A DNA stretch of 64,000 bases from Thermococcus sp. CX2 (GCF_012027555.1 NZ_SNUQ01000002.1:434001-498000); one strand, 5' to 3'; numbered from the stretch's first letter, positions 50,935 through 60,390 are shown. Numbers and translations are program-made. Notes: a model not told the origin generated them from the sequence alone.

Positions 50935-52713
50935 ATGGGTGAGAATGACAACTTCAGGCGAGCGGTTGAAGAGATAGCGAGGGCAGTTTTGGCGGGCGAG
51001 ATTAAAGATAGAAACGAGCTGAACAGGTATAAGATAATCGTCTCGCGGAAGTATCATCTGAGCAAGATTCCCGGTAATTCTGATATTCTCAAAGCCATCC
51101 CCGAGGGGGAGCGCGACCGCTTCCGGGAGCTCCTCAAGAGGAAGCCGACCAGGACGATAAGCGGAGTTGCCATAGTTGCCATGATGACCAAGCCCTTCCC
51201 CTGCCCCCATGGGCGCTGCATCTACTGCCCGGGCGGTCCGAGCGTCGGCTCGCCGCAGAGCTACACCGGAAAAGAACCTTCCGCCCTGAGGGCCGTCCAG
51301 AGCGCTTATCACCCATATATCATCATGATGCGCAGGCTAAAGCAGCTCACTGACATAGGTCACGATGTGGACAAGGTCGAGGTCATAATCCAGGGCGGGA
51401 CTTTTCCTGCGGTTGATCTGGATTACCAGGAGTGGTTCATCAAGTGCGCCTTCAAGGCCATGAACGACTTCCCGCACTTCAGGGACGTAGAAAACCTCGA
51501 GGAGAAGCTCGTCCGCCTGATAGTCCACGGCGACGAGTCCGTCCTTGATGAGGATCCGAAGTTTAAGGAGGCCTGGGAGAAGACCCACAGAAAGCCCTAT
51601 TACTATCTCGAAGACGAGCAGAGGAAGAACGAGAAGGCTAAAGTGAGGATGGTCGGATTAACGATAGAGACGAGGCCCGACTGGGCCTTTGAGAGGCAGA
51701 TTGACAGGATGCTCAAGCTGGGAACGACGCGCGTTGAGCTCGGTGTTCAAACCATTTTCAACTTCATCCACGAGAGGACCAAGCGCGGCCACGGTGTTGA
51801 GGAGATAGTTAAGGCTACCCAGCTCCTCCGCGACGCTGGGTTGAAGATAAACTACCACATAATGCCCGGTCTGCCTGGGAGCAACTTCGAGAGGGATTTG
51901 TACACCTTCAGAGCAATATTCGAGGATGCTCGCTTCAGGCCTGACATGCTGAAGATATACCCGACGCTCGTTACCGCTGATGCTCCTCTCTACTTCTGGT
52001 GGAAGGAGGAGAAATACAGGCCATACCGCACGGAGGAGGCGGTTGAACTATTGGTTGAGGCATACAAGCTCTTCCCCAAGTGGGTTCGCGTTATGCGCAT
52101 ACAGCGCGACATCCCGGCGAAGCTCATCGTCGACGGCGTCAAGCACTCCAACCTTGGACAGCTCGTCTTCAACGAGCTGATTAAGAGAGGAATTCGCCCG
52201 AGGGAGATTCGCTTTAGGGAAGTCGGCCATATGATGCAGAAGTTCGGAATAGAGCCTGAAATAGAGCACATCGAGCTCTTAAGAGAGGACTACGACGCAG
52301 CCGGCGGGAAGGAGATATTCCTCAGCTTCGAGGACACGAAGAATGACATCCTCATAGGCTTCCTCCGCCTGAGGATTCCGAGCGAAAAAGCCCATCGGAA
52401 GGAGATAAACTGCTGTCCTTCAGCCATTGTCAGGGAGCTCCATGTCTACGGCCCTCTAGTGCCAATAGGTGGGAAGCCGAAGTACGAGTGGCAGCATCGC
52501 GGCTATGGAAGGGAACTTTTAGCGGAGGCCGAGAGGATAGCCCGCGAGGAGTTTGAGGTTAAGAAGATGCTCATCATAAGCGGCGTCGGCGTGAGGGAGT
52601 ATTACCGTAAGTTTGGCTATCGCAAGAACGGTCCGTATGTTGCCAAGAGGCTCGACAGGGGTTATGCAAACTTTGAAAAGAGTGGGAAATTTGATGCCCA
52701 CTTAAACACATGA
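50935..52713 (+). CDS. Elp3 tRNA uridine(34) carboxymethylase
   Basis: A 592-residue Elp3: a radical SAM domain with Cys90, Cys95 and Cys98 (FPCPHGRCIYCPGG) fused to a C-terminal GNAT acetyltransferase domain (about 440-590, with WQHRGYGRELLAEAERIA). It uses acetyl-CoA and SAM to begin cm5U-type modification of tRNA wobble uridine. In archaea it acts without the other Elongator subunits. It complements the TtuA-like thiolation proteins encoded in this window. TATA-like CCTTTTAAAAGG is near 50893-50904. Confidence 0.95.
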   Translation: MGENDNFRRAVEEIARAVLAGEIKDRNELNRYKIIVSRKYHLSKIPGNSDILKAIPEGERDRFRELLKRKPTRTISGVAIVAMMTKPFPCPHGRCIYCPGGPSVGSPQSYTGKEPSALRAVQSAYHPYIIMMRRLKQLTDIGHDVDKVEVIIQGGTFPAVDLDYQEWFIKCAFKAMNDFPHFRDVENLEEKLVRLIVHGDESVLDEDPKFKEAWEKTHRKPYYYLEDEQRKNEKAKVRMVGLTIETRPDWAFERQIDRMLKLGTTRVELGVQTIFNFIHERTKRGHGVEEIVKATQLLRDAGLKINYHIMPGLPGSNFERDLYTFRAIFEDARFRPDMLKIYPTLVTADAPLYFWWKEEKYRPYRTEEAVELLVEAYKLFPKWVRVMRIQRDIPAKLIVDGVKHSNLGQLVFNELIKRGIRPREIRFREVGHMMQKFGIEPEIEHIELLREDYDAAGGKEIFLSFEDTKNDILIGFLRLRIPSEKAHRKEINCCPSAIVRELHVYGPLVPIGGKPKYEWQHRGYGRELLAEAERIAREEFEVKKMLIISGVGVREYYRKFGYRKNGPYVAKRLDRGYANFEKSGKFDAHLNT

Positions 52714-52738
52714 GAGGGGCCTCAAGTAGGGGCCCCTT
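52714..52738 (+). terminator. Hairpin after elp3
   Basis: AGGGGCC (52715-52721) and GGCCCCT (52731-52737) form a seven-base GC-rich stem with a nine-base loop, starting just after the stop codon and followed by TCT. It can act as an intrinsic terminator or a 3' stabiliser. Archaeal termination relies mainly on T-runs, which are weak here. Confidence 0.45.
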
Positions 52739-52836
52739 CTCCAGTGAATTTCGCCGCCTTTCTCATCACCTCCGCTGACACTTAGCAGTAAATCTTAAGT
52801 ACTTCTTACTCCTTAGAATTAGTTAGGTGATTCCGA

Positions 52837-53412
52837 GTGAAAGAGGAATCCAAGAAGGGTCTCTCCTATGAGACTTCATTCAGAATCAAGGTTCTTTTCC
52901 TTGTCTTCGTAGTAGGTGTGGTCGTCCTTTTCGCGGTTATTTATCCTATCCTCTCTCATAACCCAAACCCCTTCGATGTTGCGGCTCCCAAGGGCCAGAT
53001 AGTCCTCGCTCAGAACTTCACTATGGGTTCCATCAACTACACCAACGCCGTGCCTATAACTTCTCAGAACAACCTTCTCGTCCTGAAGGGCAATGACAAC
53101 ATGGGTGATGGCTTGACAATAAGCGTAACAAGCCCAGGGTGGTGCCTCGATCTCTGGGTGTGGGGCGGTTCGAACAACGGCTGGCAGTTGAAGTACAACT
53201 GCTCCAATGAAATCCAAATGAGCCAGTACGCCTTTAGGAGGGTGCCCACCCATGAGGCCAAGGAGATACTCTACTGGTACCTCGAGCCTGGCTATGTGCT
53301 GGTTCTCCACAAAACTGAACCCGTTCAGAACTACGAACTCGTGAACCTGACCGTTACCTACGGAGGAATTACGGGAGAAGGCTCCCTGAAAGTAGCGATA
53401 AAGAAATCCTGA
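52837..53412 (+). CDS. Membrane-anchored protein, tandem paralog 1
   Basis: A 191-residue protein with one hydrophobic helix at about 16-37 and an outer domain rich in beta-strand-like residues. Shared landmarks with the next gene are AAPKGQIVL, a Trp-Cys-Leu-Asp motif (PGWCLDLWVWGG), YWYLEPGYVLV, and YELVNLTVTYG near the end. It starts at GTG 52837 with GGTGAT upstream. Two Cys residues in the outer part could form a disulfide. No known family is recognised. Confidence 0.75.
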   Translation: MKEESKKGLSYETSFRIKVLFLVFVVGVVVLFAVIYPILSHNPNPFDVAAPKGQIVLAQNFTMGSINYTNAVPITSQNNLLVLKGNDNMGDGLTISVTSPGWCLDLWVWGGSNNGWQLKYNCSNEIQMSQYAFRRVPTHEAKEILYWYLEPGYVLVLHKTEPVQNYELVNLTVTYGGITGEGSLKVAIKKS

Positions 53413-53456
53413 CCTTTTTATTATTCAAAATCTTAGTAAGTCCAAGAGGTGATGGT

Positions 53457-53987
53457 ATGAGAATCTCCTATGAGACTGAGTCAGCCCTTAAGATTCTTGT
53501 CGTCGTCGCAATCATTGCGATAGTAGTTCTCTACTACCTCCTCGTGCCGATAATCACTCACAAGCTCGTTCCCTACGGTGTTGCGGCTCCCAAGGGCCAG
53601 ATAATTCTGCTGGAGAACATAACCCTCGGAAATTACACTTGGAGCAACGCAGTTGACCTTCAGAAGCACCTCATTCTGAAGGGAAGCGAGGATTATGGAA
53701 ACTCCGTGGTGCTGAATCTCCAGAATCCTGACTGGTGCCTCGACGTCCTCTTCTGGGATGGACAGAAATACGTGAGGAGCGAGGAGTGCGTTAGGAAGTT
53801 GGTCATACCAAAGTATCTGTTCATGATAAGCAGTGCCTTCTACTGGTACGTGGAGAGCGGCTACCATTTGATTGCATACAAAAGGGATTCGGCCCCGGAT
53901 AATTATGAGCTGGTCAACTTCACGGTGACCTACGGAGAAAAAACCGATTGGGGAGCGTTCAAAGTAGCCTACCCTAAGGAAAGCTAA
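53457..53987 (+). CDS. Membrane-anchored protein, tandem paralog 2
   Basis: A 176-residue paralog of the preceding gene, 44 bases downstream with ribosome binding site GAGGTGATG. One helix at about 13-33 is followed by AAPKGQIILLENITLGNYTW, the PDWCLDVLFWDGQKY motif, FYWYVESGYHLIAYK and YELVNFTVTYG. The Trp-Cys-Leu-Asp core and the spacing are conserved between the two copies while the rest has diverged, so both are probably functional. The role is unknown. Confidence 0.75.
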   Translation: MRISYETESALKILVVVAIIAIVVLYYLLVPIITHKLVPYGVAAPKGQIILLENITLGNYTWSNAVDLQKHLILKGSEDYGNSVVLNLQNPDWCLDVLFWDGQKYVRSEECVRKLVIPKYLFMISSAFYWYVESGYHLIAYKRDSAPDNYELVNFTVTYGEKTDWGAFKVAYPKES

Positions 53988-54023
53988 CGGAACTCTTTTA
54001 AGACTTCTCTTTAACGTTTTTTT

Positions 54024-54536
54024 ATGAGGTTCAAGCCGAAATCTTTTCGAGAAGACGTCCACTTCAAGTGCAAGTTCTGCCTTGACTGCTGTAGGGGAAG
54101 GTTCATCTATTTAACTTTAAAGGATATTAGAGAAATAGTGAAGGCCGGCCACGATCCACAGGACTCCGTAATGCTGACCCTTGACGGCGGGAAGGTTCGC
54201 TTTGTCATGGCCTACCGTAAGTGGGATCTCGGCTGCGTCTTCCACGACCCGGAAACAGGCAAGTGCAGGATCCATGACCGGAACCCGATAATATGCCGCA
54301 TCTACCCATTCATGGTCTCCAGAAAGCCCCTGGGAGTTGAGGGGGAGGAGCCCTTCGAGTATAAAGGGGAGAAACTGTGGCTCTACTACGACGAGTCCTG
54401 CCCAGGAATAAACCCGGAGGATCCTGAGACGGTCATAACCCCAGAGGAGATAGCTGAGCTCGGCCTTGAGTTTGAGCGCGAATTAGAGAAGACGGATATG
54501 GACGGTTTTCTCAAACTACTTGAGGAACTCGACTGA
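54024..54536 (+). CDS. YkgJ-type cysteine-cluster protein
   Basis: A 170-residue protein with the pattern CKFCLDCCRG near the start and LGCVFHDPETGKCRIHDRNP...CRIYPF in the middle. This is the zinc or iron-sulfur chelating signature of the UPF0153/YkgJ family. The function is unknown; metal binding by the eight or so cysteines is the only safe statement. TTAACG-rich promoter sequence just upstream (CTTTAACG, about 54009-54016) suggests a leaderless transcript. Confidence 0.88.
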   Translation: MRFKPKSFREDVHFKCKFCLDCCRGRFIYLTLKDIREIVKAGHDPQDSVMLTLDGGKVRFVMAYRKWDLGCVFHDPETGKCRIHDRNPIICRIYPFMVSRKPLGVEGEEPFEYKGEKLWLYYDESCPGINPEDPETVITPEEIAELGLEFERELEKTDMDGFLKLLEELD

Positions 54537-54577
54537 GAAGATTAACCCTTATAAACGGCTTCCCCAACTCATGACCG

Positions 54578-55087
54578 ATGTCGATGAATGAACTCCGCTA
54601 TAGACGGGCCTCCGCGTGGGAGTACGACCTCATCCTTCGCGAGGCAGAGAAGTACGGTGAGCTTAGTCACCATACTTTTGCGGTCGTTGAGGGCAGGTTT
54701 AGAGACGTCTATGCTGTGAACGAGCGCGTTTGGGGAGAACTTGAAAACCTGAAAGTTAAGCCCTATGCCTACGGAACCTTCGTCGGCACGATTAAGGTGG
54801 ACAAAAACCTTGTCGAGAAGTTCTATCCAAACGTCGAGTTCTTCTACTTTGTGGATGTTAAGAAAAACTACGCAATCCTAAGCCCCAGGGCGGGCTTCCT
54901 CTTCACAACGGGAAAAGACGTCCCCAGGAGCGGCGTCAGGAAGTACGACTGGCAGGGAACGAAGAAGCTCGTGGTATATGACGAAAATGGCATCATACTC
55001 GGTATAGGACGTATAAATCCCGAAAGCAGAAACAAGTTCATCCTAAATGTTACTGACATAGGGGAGTTCATCAGGAGGAGGCGCTGA
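54578..55087 (+). CDS. PUA-domain protein
   Basis: A 169-residue protein. The N-terminal half ([20 protein letters not shown]) resembles the pre-PUA part of archaeal RNA-binding proteins, and the C-terminal PUA domain (about 85-165) contains [18 protein letters not shown] and [13 protein letters not shown]. It probably binds tRNA or rRNA. TATA-like CCTTATAAACG (54547-54557) places transcription near 54580, so the message is likely leaderless; ATG 54578 or 54584 may start it. Confidence 0.85.
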   Translation: MSMNELRYRRASAWEYDLILREAEKYGELSHHTFAVVEGRFRDVYAVNERVWGELENLKVKPYAYGTFVGTIKVDKNLVEKFYPNVEFFYFVDVKKNYAILSPRAGFLFTTGKDVPRSGVRKYDWQGTKKLVVYDENGIILGIGRINPESRNKFILNVTDIGEFIRRRR

Positions 55088-55242
55088 TATTCAGCTTTCT
55101 TTGACTGGCCCTGGTGAATACTCGGGTTGTCTTCTGTAACTATTTGGAGATTGTCCTTAAGGGTTCTGACTCCGACGTAACGCTTTTAAACTGAAATGTT
55201 AAATTAACTGCTGGTAACTAAAACTTCCGGGGGTGATGCCCG

Positions 55243-55989
55243 ATGATGAAGAGGGTAAAGACGGGCATCCCGGGTATGGACGGGGTTCTTCACGGGGGAA
55301 TCCCGGAGAGAAACGTGGTTTTGCTGAGCGGTGGGCCCGGAACGGGAAAGTCCATCTTCAGCCAGCAGTTTCTCTGGAACGGCCTCCAGAACGGCGAGCC
55401 TGGAATATACGTGGCTTTAGAAGAACATCCTGTTCAGGTTAGGCAGAACATGGCCAACTTCGGCTGGGACGTCAGGAAGTACGAGGAGGAAGGCCTTTTT
55501 GCCATGATTGACGCATTCACAGCCGGAATCGGCAAGAGCAAGGAGTATGAGAAATACATCGTCCACGACCTTACCGACATCCGCGAGTTTATAGACGTCC
55601 TTAGAACGGCCATCAAGGACATCGGTGCCAAGAGGGTCATTATAGACTCGGTTACAACCCTCTACATCAACAAGCCGGCTGTCGCGAGGAGTGTAGTCAT
55701 GCAGCTCAAGAGGGTTTTGGCCGGTCTCGGGGTTACGAGTATCCTTGTGAGCCAGATAAGCGTCGGCGAGCGTGGCTTCGGTGGACCGGGAGTTGAGCAC
55801 GGCGTTGACGGAATAATAAGGCTCGATTTGGACGAAATCGACGGCGAGCTCAAGCGCTCGCTGATAGTGTGGAAGATGCGCGGGACGAGCCACTCCATGA
55901 GGAGGCACCCCTTCGAGATAACTGACAAGGGAATAGTCGTCCACCCAGACAAAGTTCTCAAGAGGGGGACTGTCGTCGAGCTCGAGTGA
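55243..55989 (+). CDS. KaiC/RadA-like ATPase
   Basis: A 248-residue single KaiC domain. The Walker A is [17 protein letters not shown] (motif at 30-37). [20 protein letters not shown] follows strand two, and Walker B is [13 protein letters not shown]. The C-terminal [21 protein letters not shown] is typical of archaeal KaiC-like proteins. These proteins regulate varied processes by ATP-driven assembly. GGGGGTGAT precedes the start. The regulator gene 21 bases downstream is likely cotranscribed and may be a partner. Confidence 0.92.
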   Translation: MMKRVKTGIPGMDGVLHGGIPERNVVLLSGGPGTGKSIFSQQFLWNGLQNGEPGIYVALEEHPVQVRQNMANFGWDVRKYEEEGLFAMIDAFTAGIGKSKEYEKYIVHDLTDIREFIDVLRTAIKDIGAKRVIIDSVTTLYINKPAVARSVVMQLKRVLAGLGVTSILVSQISVGERGFGGPGVEHGVDGIIRLDLDEIDGELKRSLIVWKMRGTSHSMRRHPFEITDKGIVVHPDKVLKRGTVVELE

Positions 55990-56010
55990 AAGCTGGGGGA
56001 GGTGGTGGCG

Positions 56011-56535
56011 ATGGAGGTTCCGCTGAACCCCCTTGGAAGGGAAGAAATACACAGGCTCGAAAGCATCTTGCTCTTCGCAACCCTCTTCAGGCCAGAGGTT
56101 ATTGAGCTCATAAAGGATCCGGCAGAGAGGCTCACCTGGGTTGACAGTCTGGCAGTCGCTGCTGGAGCGATAGCCAGGGAGAAGGCCGGTATGACGGTGA
56201 GGGAGATAGCGGATGAACTTGGAAGAACCGAGGCTACTATAAGGAAGCATCTCAAGGGCGAGACTAAGGCCGGCCAGCTCGTCAGGGAGACCTACGAGCT
56301 CATAAAGGCTGGAAAGCTTGATGAGCTCGTCAGGAACGTCGAGGTTTTAGCTAAAGGCGGCCAGCTGGTAGCGCTCGAGGAGTACGAGAAGCTCAAGAGG
56401 AGCCTGGCTGAGCTTAAGGCCCAGCTTGATGAGCTCAGAAAGGAAAACGAAGAACTCAAAGGCAAGCTTGAGAAGGCCAGAGAGACGATAGCAGCTATTG
56501 AGCAGAAACTTGGGGAGATAAAGAACCTGCTCTGA
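56011..56535 (+). CDS. Helix-turn-helix regulator with coiled-coil tail (COG1318-like)
   Basis: A 174-residue protein. Residues about 45-90 form a sigma-factor-like helix-turn-helix, MTVREIADELGRTEATIRKH. From about 120 a coiled coil runs to the end (LAELKAQLDELRKENEELK). ATG 56011 has GGAGGTGG well spaced before it; GTG 56002 falls inside that site. It is in the same operon as the KaiC-like ATPase, suggesting an ATPase-regulator pair. Confidence 0.85.
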   Translation: MEVPLNPLGREEIHRLESILLFATLFRPEVIELIKDPAERLTWVDSLAVAAGAIAREKAGMTVREIADELGRTEATIRKHLKGETKAGQLVRETYELIKAGKLDELVRNVEVLAKGGQLVALEEYEKLKRSLAELKAQLDELRKENEELKGKLEKARETIAAIEQKLGEIKNLL

Positions 56536-56567
56536 CGTTTTAAAAGTGGGGGAGGGAAAGGGACCTC

Positions 56568-56993
56568 TTAGCCCTGTCCGTTCCCGTTCTTTCTTTCGAG
56601 CTTCTCTTCCCAGGTCAGTATCATGTGGGTGAAGGTTCCGTCGTCCTCCTCAATACCGCGCTTTATCTCGGAAACGTGGGCGTACTGGGCCTTTATCTTG
56701 TCGAGGATGTAATCAACGGCCTTTTCTGGGTCTGCTGTGGTGCCGCAGGTGTAAACGTCCAGGGCCGCGTAGCCCTTCTCCGGCCAGGTGTGTATCGAGA
56801 TGTGGGATTCAGCCACTATGACTACACCACTCACACCGGTTGGTGAGAACTTGAAGAAATAGCTTGCTTTGACCTCCATTTTGCCTACCTTGGCCGCCTC
56901 TAGGAATATTTCCCTTATCTTGTCAGCGTTACCAAGGATTTCTGGATCGCAGCCAGCAGCCTCAACCACATAGTGAAACCCTATCGTCTCCAT
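56568..56993 (-). CDS. speD: S-adenosylmethionine decarboxylase proenzyme, archaeal class 1B
   Basis: A 141-residue SpeD/SpeH that self-cleaves before the Ser of VVAESHISIHTWPEKG to form a pyruvoyl group. The following YAALDVYTCG carries the catalytic Cys. It supplies the aminopropyl donor for the long-chain polyamines important at high temperature. TATA-like ACTTTAAAAAGGG is near 57028-57040 on the minus strand. It is convergent with the regulator gene. Confidence 0.96.
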   Translation of the reverse strand: METIGFHYVVEAAGCDPEILGNADKIREIFLEAAKVGKMEVKASYFFKFSPTGVSGVVIVAESHISIHTWPEKGYAALDVYTCGTTADPEKAVDYILDKIKAQYAHVSEIKRGIEEDDGTFTHMILTWEEKLERKNGNGQG

Positions 56994-57154
56994 GGCCTCT
57001 CACCTAAGTGAGGGGTTTGGCCTTCCCTTTTTAAAGTTAAGCCTCGCATTATCCGATGAACACTGGCCATCTTTAATCATTGAACCACTAATTTTAAAAC
57101 TCGTCCAGACCAACTAACGACAAGTTTTGCAAAAACTCAAGAAGGGGTGAAGGT

Positions 57155-58072
57155 ATGTCGAAACCTAAAACCAAGGGCGAGCCCGATGCCTGGGAAGCCG
57201 TTCGAATGAAAAAACAGAAGAAACTGAGTGTTCTCGCCAGGATGGATTATAAGAAAATGATTACCTACCCTCTGGCGGTCTTTATAGTTGCTCTGATTCT
57301 CCTCGCGGTTCACTTTCCGCACCTTGGAATAGACCTCCAGGGAGGTGTGGTTGTCACCGCTTACGGTGTCGATGCCAACCCGGATGAACTCGCCAAATAC
57401 ATCAGCGACCAGATTGGCGTTGATGTGAGAGTTGAGAGCTTCAGCGGTGTGGACACCAAGGGTGTGAGGGTTTACGCGCCCACTGGAACAGACCCGCTTG
57501 AGATAATCAAGGTCATGAAGACCAGGTATCCTGACGCGGAGTATACTCACAGCGAGGTGCAGCCGACCTTCGGTGAGATTTCTCAGCAGCAGGGTATCAG
57601 GGCTCTTATACTGGCGTTCATCGGAATGGCCGTGGTCGTGTTCCTCTTCTTCAGGAACTTAGTCCCGTCGCTCACCATAATGTTCTCTGCCCTTTCGGAT
57701 ATGGTGATAGCCGTCGCAGTAATGGGGATCTTCGGCATCCAGCTAACAACCGCAACCATAGCGGCCCTGCTGATGCTCATTGGTTACACCGTGGACAGCA
57801 ACATCCTTCTGACCACGAGGCTCCTGAAGCGTAAGGAGGACACCATCGAGGATGCCTACCTCTCGGCGGTTTCGACTGGATTCACCATGAGCACCACCAC
57901 TCTCGGTGCCCTCTTTGTGCTCTGGCTCGTCTCGACCTCTCAGACTATAGACAACATCGCAGTGGTGCTCATCTTCGGTCTCCTCGCGGACTTCATGAAC
58001 ACCTGGCTGCTCAATGCCGGGGTGCTGAAGTGGTACTTGGCCAGAGGCTCTATCAGGGGTGGTAAGGCATGA
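57155..58072 (+). CDS. secF: Protein-export membrane protein SecF
   Basis: A 305-residue RND-type subunit. The first helix ends at HFPHLGIDLQGGVVVTAYGV, a periplasm-like outer domain follows, and five helices begin near 150, including MLIGYTVDSNILLTTRLLKR with the conserved Asp. With SecD it pulls secreted proteins through the SecY channel using the ion gradient. It overlaps secD by four bases. TATA-like AATTTTAAAACTC is near 57090-57102, with GGGGTGAAGG before the ATG. Confidence 0.94.
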   Translation: MSKPKTKGEPDAWEAVRMKKQKKLSVLARMDYKKMITYPLAVFIVALILLAVHFPHLGIDLQGGVVVTAYGVDANPDELAKYISDQIGVDVRVESFSGVDTKGVRVYAPTGTDPLEIIKVMKTRYPDAEYTHSEVQPTFGEISQQQGIRALILAFIGMAVVVFLFFRNLVPSLTIMFSALSDMVIAVAVMGIFGIQLTTATIAALLMLIGYTVDSNILLTTRLLKRKEDTIEDAYLSAVSTGFTMSTTTLGALFVLWLVSTSQTIDNIAVVLIFGLLADFMNTWLLNAGVLKWYLARGSIRGGKA

Positions 58073-59592
58073 AAAGGAGAACTAAAAAGCTCCTCCTGAA
58101 CTGGAGGATCATCCTTCTCACCGTGTTCCTCATAGGCTCGGTTGTGACCCTTGCTGTTAGGCCGCTCACCTTTGGAATAGATATAAGCGGCGGTGTTGCG
58201 CTTGTCGCTCAGACTGAGCACCCCGTTGATGCCGACACGATGCAGCTCGTTGTTGATTCGCTCCAGAAGAGGCTCAACACCCTGGGATTGAGGGACATAA
58301 CTGTTGAGGCCCAGGGGGACCAGATAGTGCTCGTCAAGGTCGCCAACGTCACCACTGCTGAAGAAGCCGACGCCATTAAAAACGTCATTGAAAGCCAGGG
58401 TGTATTCTACATGGAGTTCGATGGGGTAATCTTTGGAACGGGTCAGGACGTTGAGTACGTCGGCATCTACCAGATAAAGCCCGACAACACATGGAGCGTC
58501 CCCTTCAGGATATCCAAGAGTGCCGCCGAGAAGTTCGCCGAGCTGGCGAAGGGCAAGACGGGATGGCCGGTCGACATGTTCCTTGATCCACCCGTCAACT
58601 CACTTCTCGTAGTTCCTGACAGTGTATATAAGCTCATGAACAGCTCGGAGTTCAACGCCCAGGCTCCTGAAGCCCCGACACTGCTTCAGAGGATAACCAA
58701 GGCCTTTAACATAACCGTCGTTGCTTATGCCAATCAGACCGCCGATGAGCTGGCAGAAATGGCCGAGGGCAAGGAGAAGATAGTCCTCGTTGACCTCAAC
58801 CAGGGCCTCCAGAGTGAGCTCGAGAACATGAACGTTACCGTCAGACTCGTCCAGAGGGGTCCAGGCGAGAGCGACCACGCGCTCATCATTAGAACCCTTG
58901 GTCTCTACGGCCCGTACTCTGTGGGCGAGGGCCTCGCCACCGGCCAGCCGCAGCAGGATGTTCAGATAACTGGAACCGCCCCGGACAGGCTCACCGCTGA
59001 GCAGGAAGCCAAGCAGATTTACACCGTCCTCAAGAGCGGTTCGCTTCCAGTCAAGCTCAACGTCGTTGGAATGGAATTTATCTCCCCCAGACTCGGTGAG
59101 AACTTCAAGTACCAGGCCCTGCTCGCCGGTATCGGAGCGCTTATAGCGGTCTTTGCCATAGTCTACTTCCACTACAGGAACTGGAAGATAGCCATACCAG
59201 TTGCCTCAACCAGCTTCTTCGAGGCAATAATCATCCTTGGATTCGCCGCACTCATCCAGTGGAACCTCGACCTGCCGAGCATAGCGGGTATCATAGCCGC
59301 CATCGGTACGGGCGTTGACCAGCAGATAGTAATAACCGACGAACTCCTCGGTGGGGCTAAGGAGACTAGGATAACCAGGCGCTCGGGCGTTCTCAAGAGG
59401 ATGGGAAGGGCGTTCTTCGTTATCTTCGCCTCGGCAGCGACGACGATAGTGGCCATGAGCTTCCTGCTCATATACTTCGTCGGAACCCTCAAGGGCTTCG
59501 CCTTCACGACAATACTGGGCGTGGTCATAGGAATCCTCGTTACGAGGCCTGCCTATGCTGAAATAGCCAAGTACCTGCTCGGTGAGGACTGA
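58069..59592 (+). CDS. secD: Protein-export membrane protein SecD
   Basis: A 507-residue partner of SecF. GIDISGGVALVAQTEHPVDA follows helix 1, a large outer domain spans about 45-330 with its P1 region, and the six-helix module ends with IGTGVDQQIVITDELLGG and TTIVAMSFLLIYFVGTLKGF. The order secF-secD is inverse to that of most bacteria but usual in Euryarchaeota. The stop overlaps the start of the TrkA-like gene by one base, so all three share a transcript. Confidence 0.95.
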   Translation: MKRRTKKLLLNWRIILLTVFLIGSVVTLAVRPLTFGIDISGGVALVAQTEHPVDADTMQLVVDSLQKRLNTLGLRDITVEAQGDQIVLVKVANVTTAEEADAIKNVIESQGVFYMEFDGVIFGTGQDVEYVGIYQIKPDNTWSVPFRISKSAAEKFAELAKGKTGWPVDMFLDPPVNSLLVVPDSVYKLMNSSEFNAQAPEAPTLLQRITKAFNITVVAYANQTADELAEMAEGKEKIVLVDLNQGLQSELENMNVTVRLVQRGPGESDHALIIRTLGLYGPYSVGEGLATGQPQQDVQITGTAPDRLTAEQEAKQIYTVLKSGSLPVKLNVVGMEFISPRLGENFKYQALLAGIGALIAVFAIVYFHYRNWKIAIPVASTSFFEAIIILGFAALIQWNLDLPSIAGIIAAIGTGVDQQIVITDELLGGAKETRITRRSGVLKRMGRAFFVIFASAATTIVAMSFLLIYFVGTLKGFAFTTILGVVIGILVTRPAYAEIAKYLLGED

Positions 59593-60287
59593 TGTTCGTC
59601 GTGATAATGGGCGCCGGAAGGGTTGGCTATCTCGTTGCCAAGATGCTCGAGGAAGAGGGCCACGACGTGACCATAATCGAGATGGACAAGGAGAGGGCCA
59701 AGGAGCTCTCCCTCCTTATCAACGGTCTCGTCATTGAGGGCGATGCCACCGACCCGAAGACGCTCGAGGAGGCAAACATAAAGCAGGCGGATGCATTCGC
59801 GGCTTTAACCGGCAAGGACGACGCCAACCTGCTGGCGTGCATACTGGCAAAGCACCTCAACCCGAAGATAAAGACCTCGCTCAGGATAGGCAACCCGAAG
59901 AACAGGCGCATCTTCGAAGAGGTAGGGGACCTCCGGAGGTACTTTGACTTCGTCATCTCGCCGGAGGAGATAGCGGCGGAGTACATCAGCAGGAACATCG
60001 TTACGCCGGGCTTTGACCGTGTCCTATTCCCCAAGGAGGGTGCTGAGATCGTGCGCTTCACTATAGACAAGGACAGTGAGATAGCAGGAAAGCTCGTTAA
60101 GGATCTCAGGATACCAAAAGACGCTCTCATAATAGCCGTCTACGACGAAAAAGGCAACCTGCTGATACCATCCGGCGACACGAAGCTGCCAGAGAAGGGT
60201 CAGGTAATTGTCTTTGCCAAGAACAACGTTCTCGACGATGTCAAAGAACTCCTCGAGAAGAAGAAGTCTGAGGAGACGCAGGAGTAA
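59592..60287 (+). CDS. TrkA-type potassium channel regulator
   Basis: A 231-residue protein. The RCK/TrkA-N Rossmann domain opens with VVIMGAGRVGYLVAKMLEEE (Gly-rich loop at about 7-12) and the acidic residue in VTIIEMDKE, so NAD(H) binding is expected. TrkA-C (about 140-215) follows with RIPKDALIIAVYDEKGNLLIP. It gates a Trk/Ktr potassium uptake channel, whose membrane subunit is not in this window. It overlaps secD by one base. Confidence 0.9.
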   Translation: MFVVIMGAGRVGYLVAKMLEEEGHDVTIIEMDKERAKELSLLINGLVIEGDATDPKTLEEANIKQADAFAALTGKDDANLLACILAKHLNPKIKTSLRIGNPKNRRIFEEVGDLRRYFDFVISPEEIAAEYISRNIVTPGFDRVLFPKEGAEIVRFTIDKDSEIAGKLVKDLRIPKDALIIAVYDEKGNLLIPSGDTKLPEKGQVIVFAKNNVLDDVKELLEKKKSEETQE

Positions 60288-60315
60288 GTTTGCTCCTTCC
60301 TTTTCTTTCACCATA

Positions 60316-60327
60316 AACTATTTAAAC
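60316..60327 (+). promoter_or_regulatory. Promoter of the A-type ATP synthase operon
   Basis: AACTATTTAAAC is a TATA element about 64-75 bases before the ATG of subunit H. Transcription should start near 60345, giving a leader of about 45 bases with GGGGGG as ribosome binding site. No operator-like repeat is seen in the leader. Confidence 0.55.
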
Positions 60328-60390
60328 CAATTAGGGAAGCCAAAGGTGGCGTAGAGGGAACCTGTTTTCAGGGTCATTGGGGGGCTCATC

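Noticed and set aside
52745-52800. A minus-strand C/D box sRNA beginning GTGATGA
   Set aside because: No CTGA lies at a usable distance downstream of the box, and no C'/D' pair is present.
57124-57136. A SurR binding site before secF (GTTTTGCAAAAAC)
   Set aside because: Close to the SurR consensus GTTTN3AAC but not a match, and secF is not an expected target.
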